A stretch of 64,000 nt of DNA from Brachypodium distachyon (GCF_000005505.3 NC_016132.3:41058914-41122913); one strand, 5' to 3'. Shown: positions 47,013 to 59,623, counted from the first letter of the stretch. Numbers and translations: made by a program. The notes: generated from the letters alone by a model not told the origin.

Positions 47013-48158
47013 ATGGAGGGCAACAAGGACGACGCGGTCAAGTCCCTGCGCATCGGCAAGGACGCCCTCGACGCCGGCGACACCGCCCGCGCCATCAAGT
47101 TTTTGTCCAAGGCCAAGCGCCTGGACCCCTCGCTCCCCATCGACCAACTCCTCAATCCCCTCCTCAACAAGGACGACCCGTCCTCCTCGCCGGCCTCGTC
47201 ATCATCGGCCCCACAGCCCCCACCGCCGCCGCCGTCTCGATCTGCAGGAGCTGAAGCAAACGGGACTGATGGCTTGAGAGAGAGGAAGCAGAAGGGCAAG
47301 AAGAAGGAGGGGGAGGAGAGCGGTGGTGATACTGCCGGGGTGAGGACGTTCACGGAGGAACAGCTGGAGGTGGTTCACCAGATCAAGAAGCACACAAGGG
47401 ACTACTACAAGATCCTGGGCCTCGAAAAGGACTGCACCGTGGAGGACGTGCGCAAGGCCTACCGCAAGCTCTCTCTCAAGGTGCACCCTGACAAGAACAA
47501 GGCCCCTGGTGCTGAGGACGCCTTCAAGGCTGTCTCCAAGGCCTTCCAGTGCCTCAGCGATGCAGAAAGCCGGAAACGCTTTGACCTTGTTGGTTCTGAT
47601 GAGCCACCAACACACAACAGGAGGGCAGCATCCACTGCCCGTGCATACAATGGGTTCTATGAGGATGAAATTGACCCAGATGAGATATTCAGGAACTTCT
47701 TCTATGGCGGGATGGCGCCTACCACCACCAGGCAGTTTGGGCAGTTCGGGACGTTTCATTTCAGGACTGGTGGGATGCATCATGCTCATGGGGCGCAGCA
47801 GGGTTCCGGTGGCTCTCATGTCCGAATGCTTATCCAGCTGTTGCCTGTCCTACTGCTGCTGTTGCTCAACTTCCTGCCATCTTCTGAACCGGTTTACAAC
47901 CTCTCCCGCTCCTACCCTTATGAGCACAAGTTCCAAACCCCACGCGGAGTCACGTACTATGTTAAGTTGCCTAATTTTGAAGAGCAGTACCCACAACAGA
48001 GCACTGAGCGCACAACACTGGAGCGGCATGTCGAGAGGGATTATTACTCAATAATAACACAGAATTGTAGGGTGGAGCTGCAGCGTCGTCAATGGGGGCT
48101 AGCCTACCAGACACCGCACTGTGATATGCTTCAGAAATTTGAGGCGACAGCACAGTAA
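47013..48158 (+). CDS. DnaJ (J-domain) protein with membrane anchor and DUF1977-like tail
   Basis: A single coding exon of 381 residues. Residues 1-50 contain MEGNKDDAVKSLRIGKDAL and look like a short helical repeat. A Ser/Pro/Lys-rich linker follows at 55-108. The J domain is at about 129-192, beginning DYYKILGLEKDC, with the HPD motif at residues 158-160 in SLKVHPDKNK. A Gly/Phe-rich stretch follows to about 265. One hydrophobic segment at about 272-289 is a likely membrane anchor. The last 90 residues (YPYEHKFQTPRGVTYYVKLP) are of the DUF1977 type. This layout is that of DNAJB12/B14 in animals and the plant dnaJ 49 group, co-chaperones that present the J domain to cytosolic Hsp70 from the ER membrane. 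CGGCGAG/GTAAGC at about 46800 could be the donor of a 5' UTR intron. The start at 47013 is the first ATG of the frame. Confidence 0.94.
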   Translation: MEGNKDDAVKSLRIGKDALDAGDTARAIKFLSKAKRLDPSLPIDQLLNPLLNKDDPSSSPASSSSAPQPPPPPPSRSAGAEANGTDGLRERKQKGKKKEGEESGGDTAGVRTFTEEQLEVVHQIKKHTRDYYKILGLEKDCTVEDVRKAYRKLSLKVHPDKNKAPGAEDAFKAVSKAFQCLSDAESRKRFDLVGSDEPPTHNRRAASTARAYNGFYEDEIDPDEIFRNFFYGGMAPTTTRQFGQFGTFHFRTGGMHHAHGAQQGSGGSHVRMLIQLLPVLLLLLLNFLPSSEPVYNLSRSYPYEHKFQTPRGVTYYVKLPNFEEQYPQQSTERTTLERHVERDYYSIITQNCRVELQRRQWGLAYQTPHCDMLQKFEATAQ

Positions 48159-51100
48159 TTCATGCAAACTCGCCAGGTGTGGATCAACTTTCCCTGTGCA
48201 TTCTTTTGAAGCAATATATTACTACTTATTACTAAATCATTGATGTTATTTACGTTGTGCTTTGGAACCTCATGTGCCTTCTATCGTGAGATTCTTTCTT
48301 TTCTGATGTAACCTTATCATTAACGCGTTATATCCTTCTTCTATTTAGTCCTTGTTATGTCCCAAGTGTGCATATACATGGCAAGCAAGTTATGCTTTCC
48401 ATCTGAATATGCCCATTTTGTTTTGATTGTGAAAGAAAGGAAGTGGAAGATGCCATTTTCTTGCTAGTGAATGACACATCATCTATGTCCTGATTGCTAC
48501 TCAATACCAAAGTTTAACGGTATGGCGAGCTGTGGCGGCTGAAACCCCTCACAACATTATAACGCTCATGGTGCGTGGCGAGACGACTTCTCAGACACAT
48601 ATTAACTTGGTATGGCAGGCAAATTAAATGACAATGCCAACTTAGTATGATAGCAGATTAAATCACAGCACACATTTACTACCAAATTACTAAGTCAGAA
48701 CACACAACTTAGTCAAATATAAGTGCAAGACCCTGAGCAAATACATAGCAAAAAGCCACAGAAACCAGCCCACTGGAGAGGAGAAGCTGGCGGGGAGTTG
48801 TAAGAGGAATATCTGGTGCTGAGGGGGGCCAGTGTCCCTGTGCTCACGCCTATCTGGAGGCGATGGAACGCGGAGCAGCAGGATAAGTGCCAACGGCCAC
48901 CGGGATTTCCATTCTACCTCCCCCTCCCTCCCTCCTGCCCGGTGCTGAGGAAGTAGCCGCCGGTGCTGGGAGTACGAGCTGCCGGGGTTCGCCCAATCTC
49001 TCTTTCCCAATTTCCCTTCTCCCTCCCTCCCGCGCAACTGCTTTTCTTCTCCTCCCCGCGCGTAGCATCCAATTTCTCCCGTGCGCGCCTGCCCCTCCCA
49101 CGCCTGCCTGCTCTGTGTTGTCGCATTTTCAGTGTCGTGGTGATCAAATCATCTAGGCGATGCCCCAGGATGCCATCTCGATGCCACAGGTGATTTCTAT
49201 CACGAGGGTGGACGTGATGGCATCAAGGGGCGCCACGACGCTGTAACGTCGCCATAACGAGGATGTATCGACGTATTAAAAACCATGGTCAATAAATAAT
49301 TAAGTTTTGAGGTTTCAGTTAGCTACAGAGTGAGTAATCATATCCTGCTCTGACAGTTAGCAGCTTGTGCAGCTTAAAGACAACCGAAAAATTATCAATC
49401 TGCTACTTATCCATTGCCATCTGTCCTTAATTTAATTGTTCTGCCACCATCTTTATGTTCCGCATTATATGGATTTATTAGATTTTGTAGATGTGCTACT
49501 CCATGTAAGCTGCTCCATTACTAGTGAATGGGTGTTAATTTTGCTAATTCTAAAGAATCACACCACCTGTACAATTTCTTCGTCATGTGTCCTGGCTGGC
49601 TGCATTCATAATTTAAAGTTCCAACCTGTAATAATGGCACACGCATATGCATAGAGAAGATTGATCAGCTGTGTTATCATTTCATCTGAATTGGATCGTC
49701 ACGTTGGAGGTTTTTTAAACCTCTTACTATGATTGTGTTTTATGACCTTCTCACACTTCTCCAAAGTGGTGTTTGAATCTGTGCATTGGAGAGTTACCTA
49801 CCACTCTACCAGCGCTAACCAACACTTGCATGTGTTGAGGCATTGCAGAATGCCCTAAGCCCCTAAGCTCCTAGGCATGTCGGGATCATGCGTTAAAGGG
49901 TGGTGTATCCATACCTGAACTCTCTCACTATCAAGTCTTTACTAGACAACTAGTGAAGTGAAGGTTATATTTATTTTCTTAAAAACTGGACCTCCTGGTT
50001 AGTCATTTCAGAAATGATAAAGCACATATTATTTGTACTACTTTCTTGGGAGCAAAACAAAATGGTATGCTGTGTGGAGCTCTAATATCTAGCAGTGATT
50101 ATATTGCATCTTATATCTTATACTGACTTTAGATTTCACTTGACCCTATGGCCCTCTTTCATGTTCCTACAAAAAATTACAAGTTTGGGAATACATCAAT
50201 TTGAAATATGTTTTTTTACACATGTTAAGGTTGGTGAGGAAGACAATAATTCCATCTGTTGACTATGTGGGCCAAGGGTGATCTTGTTTTGTGATTGGTT
50301 GTCGGAACTTGCTGGGTTGAAGAACAGTTTGTAAAATATGTAATTGTACAAATTTTGAACCAACATATGTTCTATTTTGCATAATGTGCTTTGGTCATGA
50401 GATGCTGATACAAAAATATAGATTTATTAAGTTTTGTTAAGCTCTGTCAACTAAAGTCCATGCAGGTTTTGTGAGTAGTTGATGTAGTTAGCAAATAGAA
50501 AGGCCTTATGTTTATGAAAACAGTTTCATTGTTTGTTCAGTAAGCTGGCTCATGGGATATCTAGTAGGAGCTTCAGCTTTGTAACCTTGCCCACTATTGT
50601 GCAATTCGGCATTTTTAAATCCATGTGGTTCTAAGTTTCTTTAGTACTCACAGATATGGCGTATTGAGTTGATTAAAAGGGTGCTGTTAGAGACTTTGGC
50701 CAATTTAATACCTTGTGCCCAACCATTATGCACAATCAACATGAATGCTGGTACAAAAATGGCGAACTAATGTTTAGATGAGCATTGTTTGCGAGAACTA
50801 CACACCGAAAGCTCACCAGTCTGCTATCATTGTTTTGTACGGAGAATTAACATGAATGCTGATACAAATTCTACAATTTTGTTGTTTGATCATGAACTTC
50901 AGCTACAGTGGACATATTTACATAGGAATGAATGCATTGGTATGTGGTATGGGCAGGGCGTGGGTATGGTGATCATCATCCATAGTTCCGGACTACATAT
51001 TATGGAAATTTGTTAAAGCTGAAATTTACCCACTTGTTTGTTGGAGGTACTAAACCAAATACGCCAAATCAGTTGAATCTGTCACGTTTCATTCGTCTGT

Positions 51101-51230
51101 TATTGGCCAGCAGGTTATAGTGATTAGCAGTCCGTCCATCTTATGGAGGCAAGAATGACCCAATTCCATCAAATATCAACTCTTTTGATGCGTAACATAA
51201 GGAGTATTTGTCATTAGTTAGATTTAGGAA
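48159..51230. other. 3' UTR of DnaJ gene, then intergenic
   Basis: From 48159 to perhaps 48500 is probable 3' UTR. The part from about 48780 to 49260 is GC-rich in its middle and looks like a transposon or repeat remnant, yet no paired ends were found. The rest is AT-rich with no supported gene. Confidence 0.4.
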
Positions 51231-51570
51231 AATTTGTGGCAGTGCCACTACTATGTTCTGGAATTGCGAGCGTGTCACTACTTTTGTGCTATTTCTGCAA
51301 ATACCACTGGTCTGTTGGTTTACTTCTCGTTTTTGCCATTTCAGCCGTTACCATTACCATGAGGTTAAGCCTCTTTGATTGAACTAGGCTTAGCACAGAC
51401 ATGTGGACCTGCCTCCTGGTATCTCACTGACCCATATGGCCCATCCGTCAGATATCTTAATCCCCTCCCGCAAACCCTGACCCATATGGCCCATCCGTCT
51501 CGCCCTGCCGCCAGGCCCCTCTGTCCCCTTTCAGTCAGCACAACGGCCTCCACGCCCTGTGCTGCCTATA
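51231..51570. repeat. Repeat-like segment with a 23-bp direct repeat, period 50
   Basis: The stretch contains ctgacccatatggcccatcc and three following bases twice, at 51427-51449 and 51477-51499. The surrounding text (gtgccactactatgttctgg, tttttgccatttcagccgtt) is like the terminal arm of a MULE, but no opposite arm was found. Confidence 0.4.
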
Positions 51571-52194
51571 ACTTAACTCAATGATATCTTTGATCCATAA
51601 TTCAATTCACTGATGTTCACAGTAGAAAAATTCAAGCAGACGAAACCCTTGTATAACTTTGGATAGTTTGTTCTTGCATAGTTTGGGGTGAATATACTAG
51701 GCACTTATTAACTACTATAAGCAGCATTGTTTGCCTTTCTTATGATTACCCATGACAACCATTTTATAGGTTTGCGGGGAAACAAGAGCTATGGAGATGG
51801 TGTAAAGGTTTTCCAATACTTGCTCCGTTGATTACCAGCTTAAAATTGGAGAGGCGGCAAGTTAGTTTGGACTAGTAGTAAATTTTGTGGAATAAGTGCC
51901 TTCGATGACTATTTACACCACCGTCTTTGATGAGCATCTTAGTAGTGTTGAGGGGCATGCAGACGTAACTACTTAAGAAGGATATATGTAATTCGAATTA
52001 CGTTTCATAGGGGTTGAACATCATGCAGACATGTGTATGTATATGAAGCATATCATTCTTTTTTTTTCTGTTAAGAAGAATATATACCTGACTTAGCAGA
52101 CAGTTTACAATGCAACTGAAACAACAAATGGTTCTGCAGTTTATTACTTTTCTTTTTCAGTCGCTAAGATGTCTATACATGATGAGAGTAAAGT
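51571..52194. other. Intergenic, no gene seen
   Basis: AT-rich sequence with short frames only and a T run near 52060. No element ends were recognised. Confidence 0.4.
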
Positions 52195-52195
52195 A

Positions 52196-52286
52196 CTACT
52201 CCGATCCAAAATAATTGTCGCAATTTGAACTGGCTTAGTTCAAAACTAGTTCAAACATGCGACACACTTATTTTGGATCGAGGGAG
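52196..52286. mobile_element. Stowaway MITE (about 91 bp)
   Basis: The right end TTATTTTGGATCGAGGGAG pairs with the left CTACTCCGATCCAAAATAA, with one changed region in the left TIR. Both sides have TA. The arms carry gtcgcaatttgaac and gttcaaacatgcgacac. Confidence 0.8.
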
Positions 52287-53266
52287 TAGCACTGAGCATA
52301 CTAAAAAAATTTATCTTCTGGAAACCAGTACGTTGTGATGGTGGAGTGAGGAGATCGGTTGTGATATTTTCCCTTACTGTTTATTTTGTCGACAACCGTA
52401 TGAATATGCATACAACATGTCCTGCGTGAAAAAAAGGCAAAGTTTTCCAGCCAATGCTTTTGTGTCGTGTCCAGGACAAAGGGTGAAAGATAGTATTGCG
52501 TCTCCAGAACCGATTTGCCGATCAAAACCATGTACAGATTCGAAAGATGGGAGTTGCTATCGCAGGGCGCCCAATTGCGGTAGCTCCTTTCGGTTTGTTC
52601 GTCCGGGGACGCAACCACCAGACCGTTAGGACGAGTGATTAGTGCATTTCAGTTGCTTGTGCCTATGCAAAGTCTCCAGAATAGGATCTGATCTTTTCCT
52701 ACCTTCCACCAGCACATGAATATGATGGATCAATCTTTCAATGGATGTGCCCATGCGAGGAACAAAAGAACGGCAGCAAATTATACCGGTAAAGCAGCAG
52801 TACGTAGCAGATTGACATGAGGCTTGAGAGGCTCATTATGGGAGCAAAAACGAAATGCTTTTGGCCACCATGATCCATGAATCGGCTAACTCGAGATCGC
52901 GCACCCATCTGTGCACTTTCTTTGTTTGTCCTGTCAGAATCTCTCCCCCCTGCAAATATCTTTTTGTTATCTCGGACGAATAATATGGCAGAGTAATGTG
53001 TAAAAGGAAGGGAATGTGTGCCTCAGTAGAATTTCTCTCTCATTCTCATAAGGATATGAGGATTGAGACCTCTTTCTAGGGTGCTCAAACCTTTAGGTGG
53101 GATAAGAGAAAAATCATGAGGTATTATGGATCAAAAGTTAAGTTCTTTTTTCCGTCCAAAAGCATCATTGACACATAATGTATCCACTACCATGTTACAG
53201 AATTTCAAACACTGATTCAATCTACTGACAGAAACATCAAATTCTGCCACCGATGATACCTGAATA
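52287..53266. other. Intergenic, no gene seen
   Basis: Mixed composition. The frame at 52301-52618 (minus) has no recognisable domain. No element ends found. Confidence 0.4.
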
Positions 53267-53392
53267 CTTCCTCTGTCCAACAAAAGATGTCTCAACTTTG
53301 ACTAAATTTGAATGCATCTATACACTAAGTCATGTCTAGATAAATCCAAATTTTAACAAACTTGAGACATTTTTTGTTGGACAGAGAGGGAG
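53267..53392. mobile_element. Stowaway MITE (126 bp)
   Basis: Ends are CTTCCTCTGTCCAACAAAAG and TTTTGTTGGACAGAGAGGGAG (the last base beyond 20 is G), flanked by TA. Inner arms carry atgtctcaac and cttgagacat. The same family occurs, more eroded, at about 63103-63222. Confidence 0.85.
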
Positions 53393-54225
53393 TAGTAGAA
53401 TTTCTGAATTGAGATATTATTAATGCTAACTTGGTGGGCGAACATTTAATGTTTCCTTTCCCTGGTTGACCTAAAGCAGCGAACGTATACGGGCATTACC
53501 ATTTGCCATGGTCCTAAACCAGAGGTGGTTAGTGCACAACAAAACGTGCATGACTGCACCACAGCATATATGCTGCGCGCCATACATATTTAAGCCGGCA
53601 ACGAAATGAACCGACATGTAAAAATGCTTTATTTACTGATGCCACCATCACAGGAATTAGAATCGACACCCCTGCCGATCGATCGATGATGATTGAGCAA
53701 GCACGGGCACGTTAACCCATCACGTACAAAGATCTAATCAGATGCATGCATTGTATCGATGGGTTTATAACACATATAAAGTGAGGACGAAAAGAGAGAA
53801 GGCAAAAAAAAAAAAGGTGATCGAGGAGCTAGGAATTGGCGTAATGGAGGATGATCGATATGCATACACGGACACAGACGGGTATAGGCGACAGACACGC
53901 ACGTACTAATCCCCATTCAGCCGTGGGCCGTGGCCTGGACTGACTGGACAAGTCTGCTGAAAGCAAGCGAGCGAGTGATGGATCTTTTCGTCTCTTGCCA
54001 TGGATCATGCTAGCATATGAAGACGAGATCAAGAAGAACCGGTTGATACGATCAGACTATCGATTTATCCATCCCGATGACCCGATCGATCTAGCTACTT
54101 CAGAACGGCTTCTTTGAGTCTAAAGAATTTTAAAGGATTTTTGTAAGATTTTAGCCCATAGGAAATTTCCCTATAGATACTCTTCAAAATTCTGTGGGTA
54201 TTTTGCTTTCCTATGCCCCTATGGG
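53393..54225. other. Intergenic
   Basis: Spacer of mixed composition, with an A run near 53804-53816. The end, about 54115-54225 (ggatttttgtaagattttagcccatagg), has the look of a short Tourist-type MITE interrupted by the element at 54226, but its partner end is not visible. Confidence 0.35.
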
Positions 54226-56612
54226 GAGCATCGGCGCACCTTATTCGTTTGAGGCCCCGCCGCGACCCAGCCGCACCCCCTAACTAAAGAGCGGCCTCAA
54301 AATACAATTCAAACATTAAAGTTTTGTCCCCACTTCACATGCCGGCCCAAATCACCAAATTGCTCGAATTTATCACAAGTCTCGGCGAACAAAATAACAT
54401 CAAACTTTTAAATAAAGTAAAATACTAAAATCACTCGGCCCGATCGTCATCCGCCGGAGCTGAAGGCACTTCCGAGCTCGCCGGTGGTGTAGAAGTGACT
54501 GGGGTTGCTGCTTCGGGCGGCGATGGCGCCGATGGTGTAGAGAGGGCCGGAGCTGCTGTGTCAGGGCCGATGGCGAAGTCGATGTCGCCGGCGCTCTCGC
54601 TTCGGCCAAAATGAGCCTGCGTTGCCCGTCGTACCACACCTTCAACTCGTCGTCCATGCCCGTGGTGTCTCATGTCAAGATCAACAAGTCCTCCTGTCTC
54701 TTCTTCGCCGCGACGTTCGCCTTGAGGATCTCGAGCTTGTCATCTTGCTTCTTGATCACCGTCGCCCACTGTGAGGCCGTGACCTCCTCCCTCTTGGCGG
54801 CGAGCTCCTCTATCTTTGTGGCTTGTGCGGCGGTGTCGGTCATGTACTTCTCGATGCATGTGTAGAGGCGCTCTGTGGCCGGCACGGCATCCCTCGCCGC
54901 CTTTGCCTTCTTGTGGCCGATGGGCCGGCCTTCTGATGCTGCCGAAGGAGCGGCTTTTGGGTCGTAGGTGCCGTCCTTGGACTTAGCAAGAGCATTCCGC
55001 GTTTCCGTCCACTTGTCGCACATCTCAATTCATGCGAAGACGTGGATGAACTTGAACTTGACGTCGTCGTTGTCCTCTCGGTAGGCGGTGAATATGACGA
55101 CCATCTACAAGATGCCGGCTGGTAAATGTAAAATCAGCGACAAAAAGAGTAAAAGACGATGGCTTTACCTGATCGGCAACGTTGCTGCTGCTCTCGGGTC
55201 GCTGGCGCACCTCTTTTTCAATGCCATGTCATTTGTTGCACGCTCGTTGCGATCATGCTTCAACGTCTGGAACTCCCGATCGATAGGCCGGCGCTCATCA
55301 TACGCCGTCTTCACCCGTTTTGATTTGCGCCGGTGAATGGGTCCATGCTCACGACCTTCCAAGCTTCGACGAGGCACACGTCCTCCTTGGAGGTCCATTT
55401 GGGGCCTTGGCCTCCGCCACCGGCCTTCATCTTCTTGGCTGCCGCCTTCTTCTTCCCCCTCGGCTCGGCGACGACGGGCTCTTCTGTCCCGTCGGCCCCG
55501 TCCTCGTAGGATTCCTCACCGGCTCCCTCTTTGGCTTCCTCGCCAACGTATGCATCTTCTTCTTGGGTGTAGGTGTAGTGGGCGTGCTGGGAGCTATCGT
55601 TGACCATGTCGGCCATAATGGACTCGTCTCGTGACATTCCGCCGAACGAGTTGGGCGTGGCCTGGCTGCAGCTGGTGGGGAACGGCTGGAAGGAGTCCGA
55701 CGGCGAAGAACCGGCGTAGGAAAGAGGCCAACGCCACAAAGGAGGCGAGGCGAAGTTGTTGGGGTTGAAGCCACCATGTGAATCCTCGGCGAAGGTGTTC
55801 GGGTTGAAGTCGTTGAGTGGATCGGTGTCGGGGTAGTTCGGCGAGAACCGCGAGAGTGATGGCGTGGCAATCCCATGGTTTTCATGGGGCATATGGGGCG
55901 ACAATGGAGAAATGCTCGACGATGACGGTGACGACGATGAGCTCCCTTGGCTGCCGCCGCTCCAGTATTGGCCGGAATGAGCCAGCGGCGCCACCCTGCC
56001 GGCCATGGTCGCGGCCATCTGCGCGGAGGCCGCGACCCTCTGCGCGTCCATCTATCGGGCCAGGACAGCATTCCTTTCCTTGGCTTTCTTCTCCCGACCT
56101 CGGGGGGCGGCGTTCTTGACTGCGCGACGGTTGCAATCCGCGACGCAGTCGGCGGCGCTCATCCCAAGTAGACGCTCTGCCCTCGATCTCTTCGGCGCTG
56201 CGTCGCCGGGCGCCTTGGGACGAGGCACTGCGTACCTCTTCGGCGCCATGGTTTTGGAGCGGCGACGGCGGGGCGAAGCGAGGTGCTTTGGGGTGGCGGC
56301 GGCGGTGTCTGTGGAGAATGGGGGGAAATGGCAGGACCAGGAGGGGGGAAGTGGAGGGAAAAGTGGGGGCTACGAAAATTTGGAGGGAAATTTGTACTAT
56401 CTCGCCGACTGGGGTGGCCTGCCTTGCTTTTCGGCTTCAGCCGGCGCCGCCGATCGACCCCCCCCCCCCTGCGAGTATGGTGCGGCCATGGGAGCGCCGG
56501 CTACTTTATACAATTGGGGGAGTGGGTGTGTTTTCGGCGGCAGCGCCCCCATTTGGTCTTTGGGGGGGGGGGGGGGGTGGGGGTGCTTTAGGGAGCCCGG
56601 CTGGAGATGCTC
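54226..56612 (-). mobile_element. Decayed PIF/Harbinger-like element carrying a Myb/SANT-type ORF
   Basis: The right end reversed begins GAGCATCTCCAGCCGGGCTC, a very common cereal PIF/Harbinger terminus, and is followed on the plus strand by TAA, a fitting 3-bp target. The left end GAGCATCGGCGCACC matches only its first seven bases and lacks the target, so it is altered. The minus-strand coding region inside is the accessory, DNA-binding-type ORF; no transposase with a DDE domain is present. Homopolymer runs of C (56459-56470) and G (56563-56577) lie near the right end. Confidence 0.6.
54430..56249 (-). pseudogene. Myb/SANT-like transposon ORF, interrupted
   Basis: From the ATG at 56249 (MAPKRYAVPRPKAPG) one frame runs to 55311 with a single TAG at 56052-56054. 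It passes through a Ser/Pro-rich region, an acidic tract ([17 protein letters not shown]) and a basic tract ([20 protein letters not shown]), to a SANT-like start [20 protein letters not shown]. After a break it continues with KTAYDERRPIDREFQTLKHD (about 55315-55230). After another break comes CDKWTETRNALAKSKDGTYD (from 55023) and a Lys/Glu-rich coiled-coil region (ATKIEELAAKREEVTASQWA). This is the Myb/SANT plus NAM-associated-like protein carried by many cereal PIF/Harbinger elements. It has at least one stop and two frame breaks. Confidence 0.65.
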
Positions 56613-56639
56613 TAACCTCATGGGAAAAAAAACATGTCG

Positions 56640-58495
56640 TCTTCCATCGGACTCGCTAGAATTAACACACACAAAATGTCATCCTTTTTGTTGCTATGCG
56701 GGGGTTGGCCTAGTTAACCCCGTACATGAAAGGGTAAAATCGGAACTTTTTTTTAAGCCGTGATCGAACCCTGGCCTTTACAAAATCTTCAAGTCACAAT
56801 GTTTTAAAACAAAGCGTGGAAAACTGCACGGATAAAGATAGGGATCTCCTCTCCCATTCACCTAAAAAGGAAGTAAAGATCTTTGACTCTCTCGATCAAA
56901 CCCAAAGAAGAAGAAGGGAGCAGCAACTCATCAATATTAGAAATGCAAGGCGTTTAATTCTTGTGGCAAGGAATCGCACTCTTCCTTACAGCATGTCTTG
57001 GTCGAAAGCAATTACTCGCGATCGATCCCAATTGGAATCCTCCAGTCGCGACGACACAGCAAAAAACACAGATTAGGCAGGGGCGAATATATTTGTGGTC
57101 CATGGGGCTCGCACGGGAGCCAGGTACATGCATCACCCGAGATATATATATCTCACATGGGTATGTTAGTAGAGTATGTAATTATGTACGCATCTGAGAT
57201 CGAAGCTACAGAGCACAATATTAATTCTCAGCTGAAAAGGAGGGAACCAAGAAGCAGAGACATGCAGGTGCACCATGGTGCTGCTGCCTTATCCTTGTAC
57301 CTTTTCTCCCGATCGATCTCTCTGGCTACCAACCTAGCTAATGCCTTCCCAGCTGAGTCATATATAACATGATTATCAAGCCTAATGTGTGCATGCAGAT
57401 AACTGATAACTATCCTGCCCCACAAAATGGCCGCCAACACATACATGTACGCCAGTCAGGCAGTCACCAAACGATGAGGGAGGGCTAGCTAGCTGCTGGG
57501 CCCGGTGGAATAACAATAATCAGAAAGAGTCAAAGCGTATGCATACACATATGTCAAATACATGCACACATATATCTTTTATTTGTTCTGATCCCAATGA
57601 GAGCCCTCTGCCACCATTGCTTTTGGTGATTTGTCTCACACTGATCTGATCTTGATCATGACAAGGTGGTGCCATCTATCCACATTACCTTTTTTTCTTC
57701 CCACTCTTTGAGTAGTGAGAAGTCTTCTATAAACAAGTTCACTACATGCTCATCATCAGGCAGATGTGACTACTCCTTTGCAGTTGGCAGTGACAGGTGC
57801 CATTCATGTGTTAAAAGTTCAAAGGTTGCTGCCAAGGACAGGGAAAGAATATACCTATATGCTAGTCAGTTTGCAATGCAATCTTTCCATAAATTAATCG
57901 CTCATTTAGTGCTGCCTGAATTTCCAGTTGTGTTGTCACAAGTTAACCAATTAAGATAGCTAAATCAGTGTTTTACCCAAATCTATAAAGATTAACTTTG
58001 ATGTAAGTCTGTAGAGTTGACCAAAAGTAGACTTTCTGAACTCTAATAGTAATGGAAAACAGAAACCTCAGTTGATCTTATCTCGTCAAGTTGATCCAAC
58101 ATGATTATGAATTTGTCCAAACCAGAGTCAACATAATTTTCAAGAAGTCTATTTAATGTAAAACCTTTGGATATATTTGGAACATAATTCATGGTTGTTA
58201 AAAAAGAAAGATCCACCAACCCAAAGTTTGAACCTCCGCTGCCTAGGGTTTCAAACCTTCCGCCCTTGCGATCAGCATGGTTTGAGGCCTAATCTCCACC
58301 GACACTTTAATTACTCCACTCTATCTTGCCCCGACTTTGAAAGATAGGTTTGGAATCTTTTGGTGTTGAGGGTGGTTTTTCATTTTATTGAAGGTCTAGG
58401 AGACATGTACATGATGTTCCGTCTTGTTGTATTGCTCCTTATTGGTTCTTAATTCTCCTGTTCTTGTTGGTTATTCGGTTTTTGATATCCCTGCA
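56640..58495. other. Intergenic, no gene seen
   Basis: Mixed composition with frames below 125 codons on both strands and no recognisable domain. Several gatcgatc and tatatata words occur. No paired element ends were found. Confidence 0.4.
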
Positions 58496-58646
58496 CAGGG
58501 GCGGACACAGCCAGGTGATTTGTAAAATTCTCGGATTTTTAAAGTAAAATTTATTAAGAAAAATAGAATCGTAGTGTATTTGCCCCATCCAATATCAAAA
58601 ATCAGTGTTTGCCTCACCCAATATTAAAAAGCTGGATCCGCCACAG
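58496..58646. mobile_element. hAT-type MITE (151 bp)
   Basis: The left end CAGGGGCGGACACAGCC and the right end reversed CTGTGGCGGATCCAGC share the CAG/CTG plus GGCGGA core of hAT termini. Flanks are TCCCTGCA (58488-58495) and ACCCTACA (58647-58654), an 8-bp target with two changes. A short word (tgcctcacccaatat / tgccccatccaatat) is repeated inside. Confidence 0.6.
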
Positions 58647-58654
58647 ACCCTACA

Positions 58655-59369
58655 TCCACATGTTTTGAATACTTAATCCTGGTATGGTGAGAAACACCGC
58701 TTTTTGGACTACTATTCAGTTATCATTTAAGATGGTTTCAAAACTTCAAAAAGAATTTTTGTTCAGATTCAAGCACCCAAATCATAATTTCTTTTTCATG
58801 ATTAACTTTGCTGCAATAAGATTTTCAAAAGTAGATCCTGGATAGGTATATTTTGACAGCCTTGTTGTTGTTTACTGCATTCCATACTATTGCACATAGT
58901 GACACTAATCTTAGTGAGTACTATATTTTATAGTGTTTTTTACTGCATATATTATCTACACTTCTTCCCCAATTCAGTTTTATAAACTACATTTTTTGCC
59001 ATTTTTGTCATTAGTTGTCTACTACATGCATACATCGTTGTAGTAGTCTATAGCATCCTTCTCCATACATTCATACCCTATCTAGTATGTCCTCGCGAAG
59101 ATAGTTTGGAAGAACCTGATGACAAACTAACAAAAAACAAAAAAGAGCAGTAAAACAAAATAAAAATAATTTTTTTGAATAGAAACCATTGAAAGACGTT
59201 GAGAAAATAACAAAAAGTCTATGCAGAAAAATAATGAAAAAATAACAAGGAAGATATGAAAAGCAATAGAATTGATAAAAAAACTGTGGAAAAAAATCAA
59301 TGAATAGTTGGTAAAATAGAAAATAAAATAAAAGTTAATACTAAATTAATATTAGCGCAATAGTAAGTA
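58655..59369. other. Intergenic, AT-rich, no gene seen
   Basis: Strongly AT-rich, with A-rich runs between 59130 and 59340. No open frame of note. Confidence 0.45.
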
Positions 59370-59623
59370 CTCCCTCCGCTCCCAATGCAAGAAGTCATAT
59401 ATTTGTTCTAAGTCAAACTTACTCAAATTTTACCAAGTTTATGGAAAAAGCAATGAAGATATACGATATGGAATAAGTACACTATGAAAATATCTATAAT
59501 GATGAATATAATAAAACTAATTTGGAGTTGAGATGTTGGTAGATTTTTCTATAACCTTTGTCAAACCTAATTTTTTTTATTTAGAACAAAGATATGACTT
59601 CTTATATTTAGGAATAGAGTGAG
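59370..59623. mobile_element. Stowaway-like MITE, long form (about 254 bp)
   Basis: The left end CTCCCTCCGCTCCCAATGCA and the inner arm aagaagtcatatatttgttc pair with gaacaaagatatgacttctt and an eroded right end GGAATAGAGTGAG. TA precedes the left end. The right limit is approximate. Confidence 0.65.

Noticed and set aside
47202..47819. 205-codon frame antisense to the DnaJ gene
   Set aside because: It is the mirror of a real coding exon with strong GC bias at third positions. No domain.
55817..56763. Plus-strand frames opposite the Harbinger ORF (for example 252 codons at 56005)
   Set aside because: They are antisense shadows of the minus-strand Myb/SANT-like frame and of GC-rich terminal sequence. 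No motif.
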